Source: Blautia sp. (GTDB taxonomy: Bacteria > Bacillota > Clostridia > Lachnospirales > Lachnospiraceae). From it: a DNA stretch of 64,000 nt. Under the pieces are notes generated by a model. The model had not been told where the DNA came from, ran no database searches, and saw only the letters and a list, made by a program, of their open reading frames with translations. A program made the translations under genes and the position numbers. The stretch lies in the NCBI GenBank assembly GCA_017463155.1, contig JAFTPT010000010.1, positions 62,001-126,000 on the forward strand, read 5' to 3'. Positions within the stretch are counted from its first letter, which is position 1. The number at the start of each line of letters is the position of its first letter. Positions 61,549 through 64,000 of this stretch are shown here, piece after piece.

Positions 61549-64000
61549 ATGAAAAAACGTATTGCATCAATTGTACTCAGCCTGGCACTGGGACTTACGA
61601 CGATCGCGGTCCCGGCCGAAGAGCTGAGCGACGGCAGCTCCGCGGAAGTACTGGAGATGACGGAAGCACCGGCGGGCGAAGAGGATGCCGCACAGATGAG
61701 CGGGATCGAAGCTCCGGAAGCGGAAACGCCGGATGTGAACGCCGTCACAGACGTGGCAGAGGAGCCCGTGGAAGAGACGTTGGAGACGGAGACAGCTCCT
61801 GCGGAGGAGACGGCTCCTTCCGAAGAGGCGCAGGTTCCGGGCGAAGAGCTTACGGAGGATGAAGAGACCGTAGATGATATCGACGAAGACCAGGAGACAT
61901 TTGATGAAGAGGAGATCCTTTCCTCCGAGGCGATCCTGGTGGGCGACGGTGAATCCGACGAAGAGACGGATGATGGTACCGTAAAGCCCTGTGACTGGGT
62001 CCGCGTGAACGACGGCTTCAAGCTTGTACGGCATTTTGAAGCGGCTGCTCCTGTTGTCGGAACGGACGGTGAAGAAGCGGCTGTCTATGAGCCGGAGGAC
62101 GAAAACAAGATCACGGATCTCCGGAACGGAGGGACCGATCCTGTCGGTGCATCCGAAGGAGCCGCATATTATGATATCGACGACGGTATCGTGGAGATCA
62201 CGACCCGGACGCCGTCCGGAGATCATACCGGTCTTTATCTCTTTGATGAGAACGGTCTCATGCTGACGGGGCAGATCGTCGTCATGGCAGGTACGCCCGG
62301 TCTTGAGAAGAACGAGGATACCGCCCTCTATTTCACCGAAGAATCCGCGGCGGTCGTCTACGACGGTGCTGATGAAAACGCCGAAAAGACGCCTGTCACC
62401 TCGAACGTCGGTCAGCAGCAGTCTTCCTACTGGCTGTACAAGGACGGTAAGTTCACCTACTATGGCGAGGACGGCAAGGAAGTCTCCATAGAGACGCTCG
62501 CGAAGAGCAATACGCTGGGATACTTTGCCATCAACGGCGCCTACTATGCGCTGAATAATGACGGCACGCCCAAAACGGGCCTTGTGACGATCAACGGCGC
62601 CAGCTACTATTTTGCGCCGGACAGCACGATCCCGGGCCAGATGGCACTGGATCAGTGGGTCAAGATCAAGGAAAACAACAAGGATTGCTGGAAGTATTTC
62701 AAGGCAGAATCCGCCGGCAATGACAAGGGCAAGATGGAGACCCACACCGGCAGACATGTCGCCGCCATCAAGCAGCTCGGCGACGGCAAGTACTTCCTCG
62801 ACAAGGACGGCGCCCTGATCAAGAGCTCCCGCCTGGTCGCGGAGAACGGTAAATACTACGGCTCTGACAAGAACGGAAAGATCTACCAGGACAAGATCGT
62901 CAAGTTTGGTAAATACAGATATTTCTTCCAGAAGGACGGCACCCAGGCACCTTACAAGAACTGCTGGCGCAGAGTGTCCTCTTCCAAGAACCGCTATTAC
63001 TATTTCGGCAAGACCGCCGGCTGCATCTCCGAGAAGAGCGGCTGGCAGAAGGTCACTCACTACAGCACAAAGGCCTTTATCGGCTGGTTCTATTTTGACA
63101 GCAAGACACACGAGCATTATATGGACCGCTTTGTCAAGAGGCAGTACTTCCGTCCGGACGGCAAACTCGCTTCCGGCGTGGAGGAAGCCCGCGGCAAGAT
63201 GTATTACTTTGAGCCCTCCACGGCCAAGGTCCACAAGGGCAACCGCTCCTACGGCACGTTCGTCACCTACAAGAACAAACGCTACTATGCGCAGCCCAAG
63301 ACGGGCGTCCTCGTAAAGGACGGCTGGTTCCAAGTTAAAAATGCCTGGTACTACGCGGAGAACTATGTCGTACAGCGGAACCGGTTCATGAGCACCGGCC
63401 ACAAGGGGTATCTGGACGCCAGCACCGGCAAGCTGACCACCGGATGGGTGACCGTCAATGCCAAGAAGAACCAGGTTAAATATGTGAGACCGGACGGAAC
63501 CGGCTTCTATACCAATACGAAAGCAACCATCGGCGGCCTCAACTATCATTTTGACAAGGACGGCTACCGGATCAATGACCTCACCGGCACCTACAAGGGA
63601 CCGTACTACTTACGGGTCGACCGTGTCAACGGAGTCATGACCGTCTACACCTCTGACGGAAAGACACCGGTCAAATCGATCCGTGTTTCCGTAGGCAAGG
63701 CCGGCACGCCGACACCGAAGGGAACCTACTACCTGAGCCGTGCCGGACGCTGGCAGATGCTGATGGGCCCCTCCTGGGGTCAGTACGCGAGCCACGTGGT
63801 CGGCGCAGGAAGAGGCGGCATCTTTGTTCACTCTGTAGCAGGAAGCGCACCGCATCCCCGTGCGATTTCCCCGTATGAGTATAACAAGCTCGGCAAACCG
63901 GCTTCCCACGGCTGCATCCGCGTATGCGTGGCGGACGCGCTCTGGGTGTACACGCACTGCAACGGTGCCAGGATCAACATCTATGACGGCACCTATAATT
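61549..64000 (+). CDS. L,D-transpeptidase with wall-binding repeats (3' truncated)
   Basis: The frame is open to the right edge (about 817 codons so far). Signal peptide (IASIVLSLALGLTTIAVPAE), a long acidic Glu-rich stretch (~25-150), several repeats of the choline-binding-like type (YYFAPDS, YFLDKDGALIKSS, YYYFGK), then a YkuD L,D-transpeptidase domain with catalytic Cys789 in ASHGCIRV. It makes 3-3 cross-links or attaches proteins in peptidoglycan. GAGGAGAAGG precedes the ATG. The acidic linker recalls that of the transglutaminase at 2463. The C-terminal residues lie outside the window. Confidence 0.9.
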   Translation, partial: MKKRIASIVLSLALGLTTIAVPAEELSDGSSAEVLEMTEAPAGEEDAAQMSGIEAPEAETPDVNAVTDVAEEPVEETLETETAPAEETAPSEEAQVPGEELTEDEETVDDIDEDQETFDEEEILSSEAILVGDGESDEETDDGTVKPCDWVRVNDGFKLVRHFEAAAPVVGTDGEEAAVYEPEDENKITDLRNGGTDPVGASEGAAYYDIDDGIVEITTRTPSGDHTGLYLFDENGLMLTGQIVVMAGTPGLEKNEDTALYFTEESAAVVYDGADENAEKTPVTSNVGQQQSSYWLYKDGKFTYYGEDGKEVSIETLAKSNTLGYFAINGAYYALNNDGTPKTGLVTINGASYYFAPDSTIPGQMALDQWVKIKENNKDCWKYFKAESAGNDKGKMETHTGRHVAAIKQLGDGKYFLDKDGALIKSSRLVAENGKYYGSDKNGKIYQDKIVKFGKYRYFFQKDGTQAPYKNCWRRVSSSKNRYYYFGKTAGCISEKSGWQKVTHYSTKAFIGWFYFDSKTHEHYMDRFVKRQYFRPDGKLASGVEEARGKMYYFEPSTAKVHKGNRSYGTFVTYKNKRYYAQPKTGVLVKDGWFQVKNAWYYAENYVVQRNRFMSTGHKGYLDASTGKLTTGWVTVNAKKNQVKYVRPDGTGFYTNTKATIGGLNYHFDKDGYRINDLTGTYKGPYYLRVDRVNGVMTVYTSDGKTPVKSIRVSVGKAGTPTPKGTYYLSRAGRWQMLMGPSWGQYASHVVGAGRGGIFVHSVAGSAPHPRAISPYEYNKLGKPASHGCIRVCVADALWVYTHCNGARINIYDGTYN

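Noticed and set aside
61567-63549. Long minus-strand open frame (660 codons) opposite the L,D-transpeptidase
   Set aside because: The plus strand carries a signal peptide, repeats and a catalytic motif in frame. The minus frame lacks motifs and arises from codon bias.
1-64000. tRNA or rRNA genes
   Set aside because: No cloverleaf or rRNA-like stretch was recognised by eye in the gaps; a tRNAscan-type search could still find a missed one.

Overview
The window reads as a chromosomal segment of a moderately GC-rich member of the Bacillota, most likely a gut Lachnospiraceae-type clostridium. The basis is: strong AGGAGG-type ribosome binding sites, sigma-A promoters with 17-bp spacers, a Bacillus-type LexA box, Firmicute gene order (comEA/comEC/holA/rpsT, lepA-hemW, cdaA-cdaR), and secreted proteins with Big2-like or choline-binding-like repeats. 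I see no tRNA, rRNA, CRISPR array, IS element or phage gene, and no gene-free stretch above 300 bases. Both edges cut a gene.

Layout. 1-4.8 kb: end of a metallo-beta-lactamase-fold protein, an iron-type alcohol dehydrogenase, and a secreted transglutaminase with a long Pro-Thr linker. 4.9-9.1 kb: a heterodimeric ABC exporter diverging from a DtxR/MntR-family regulator, with a perfect dyad over the exporter start site. 9.2-17.4 kb: EamA and purine-type NCS2 transporters, then argG diverging from argCJBD, with arginine-box-like operators between them. 17.5-29 kb: a competence-like block (comEA, two-component system, GerMN protein, comEC), a repeat-rich secreted beta-helix protein and a MATE transporter, then holA and rpsT. 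29.2-40.3 kb: housekeeping genes (CYTH protein, lepA, small lipoprotein, hemW, SOS-controlled uvrA, an MreB-like gene, recD2, comFC).

40.4-46.9 kb is the most unusual part: an eight-gene, visibly more A/T-rich operon encoding a PP2C phosphatase, a protein kinase, a vWA protein and five zinc-finger proteins. Three of the five are membrane anchored, one carries an outside transglutaminase domain, and one has a textbook RanBP2-type zinc finger. I infer a phospho-signalling system linked to the cell surface, and I know of no described system with this composition.

47-57.4 kb is a fucoside-use locus: GH29 fucosidase, sugar-binding protein and two permeases, a YesN-type regulator on the opposite strand, a GH95 fucosidase and a YesM-type sensor. 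Tandem 15-bp palindromes 22 bp apart lie upstream of the transporter genes. 57.5-61.5 kb: two membrane proteins, the c-di-AMP synthase CdaA, its regulator CdaR and an HPr-like protein. The window ends inside an L,D-transpeptidase with wall-binding repeats.
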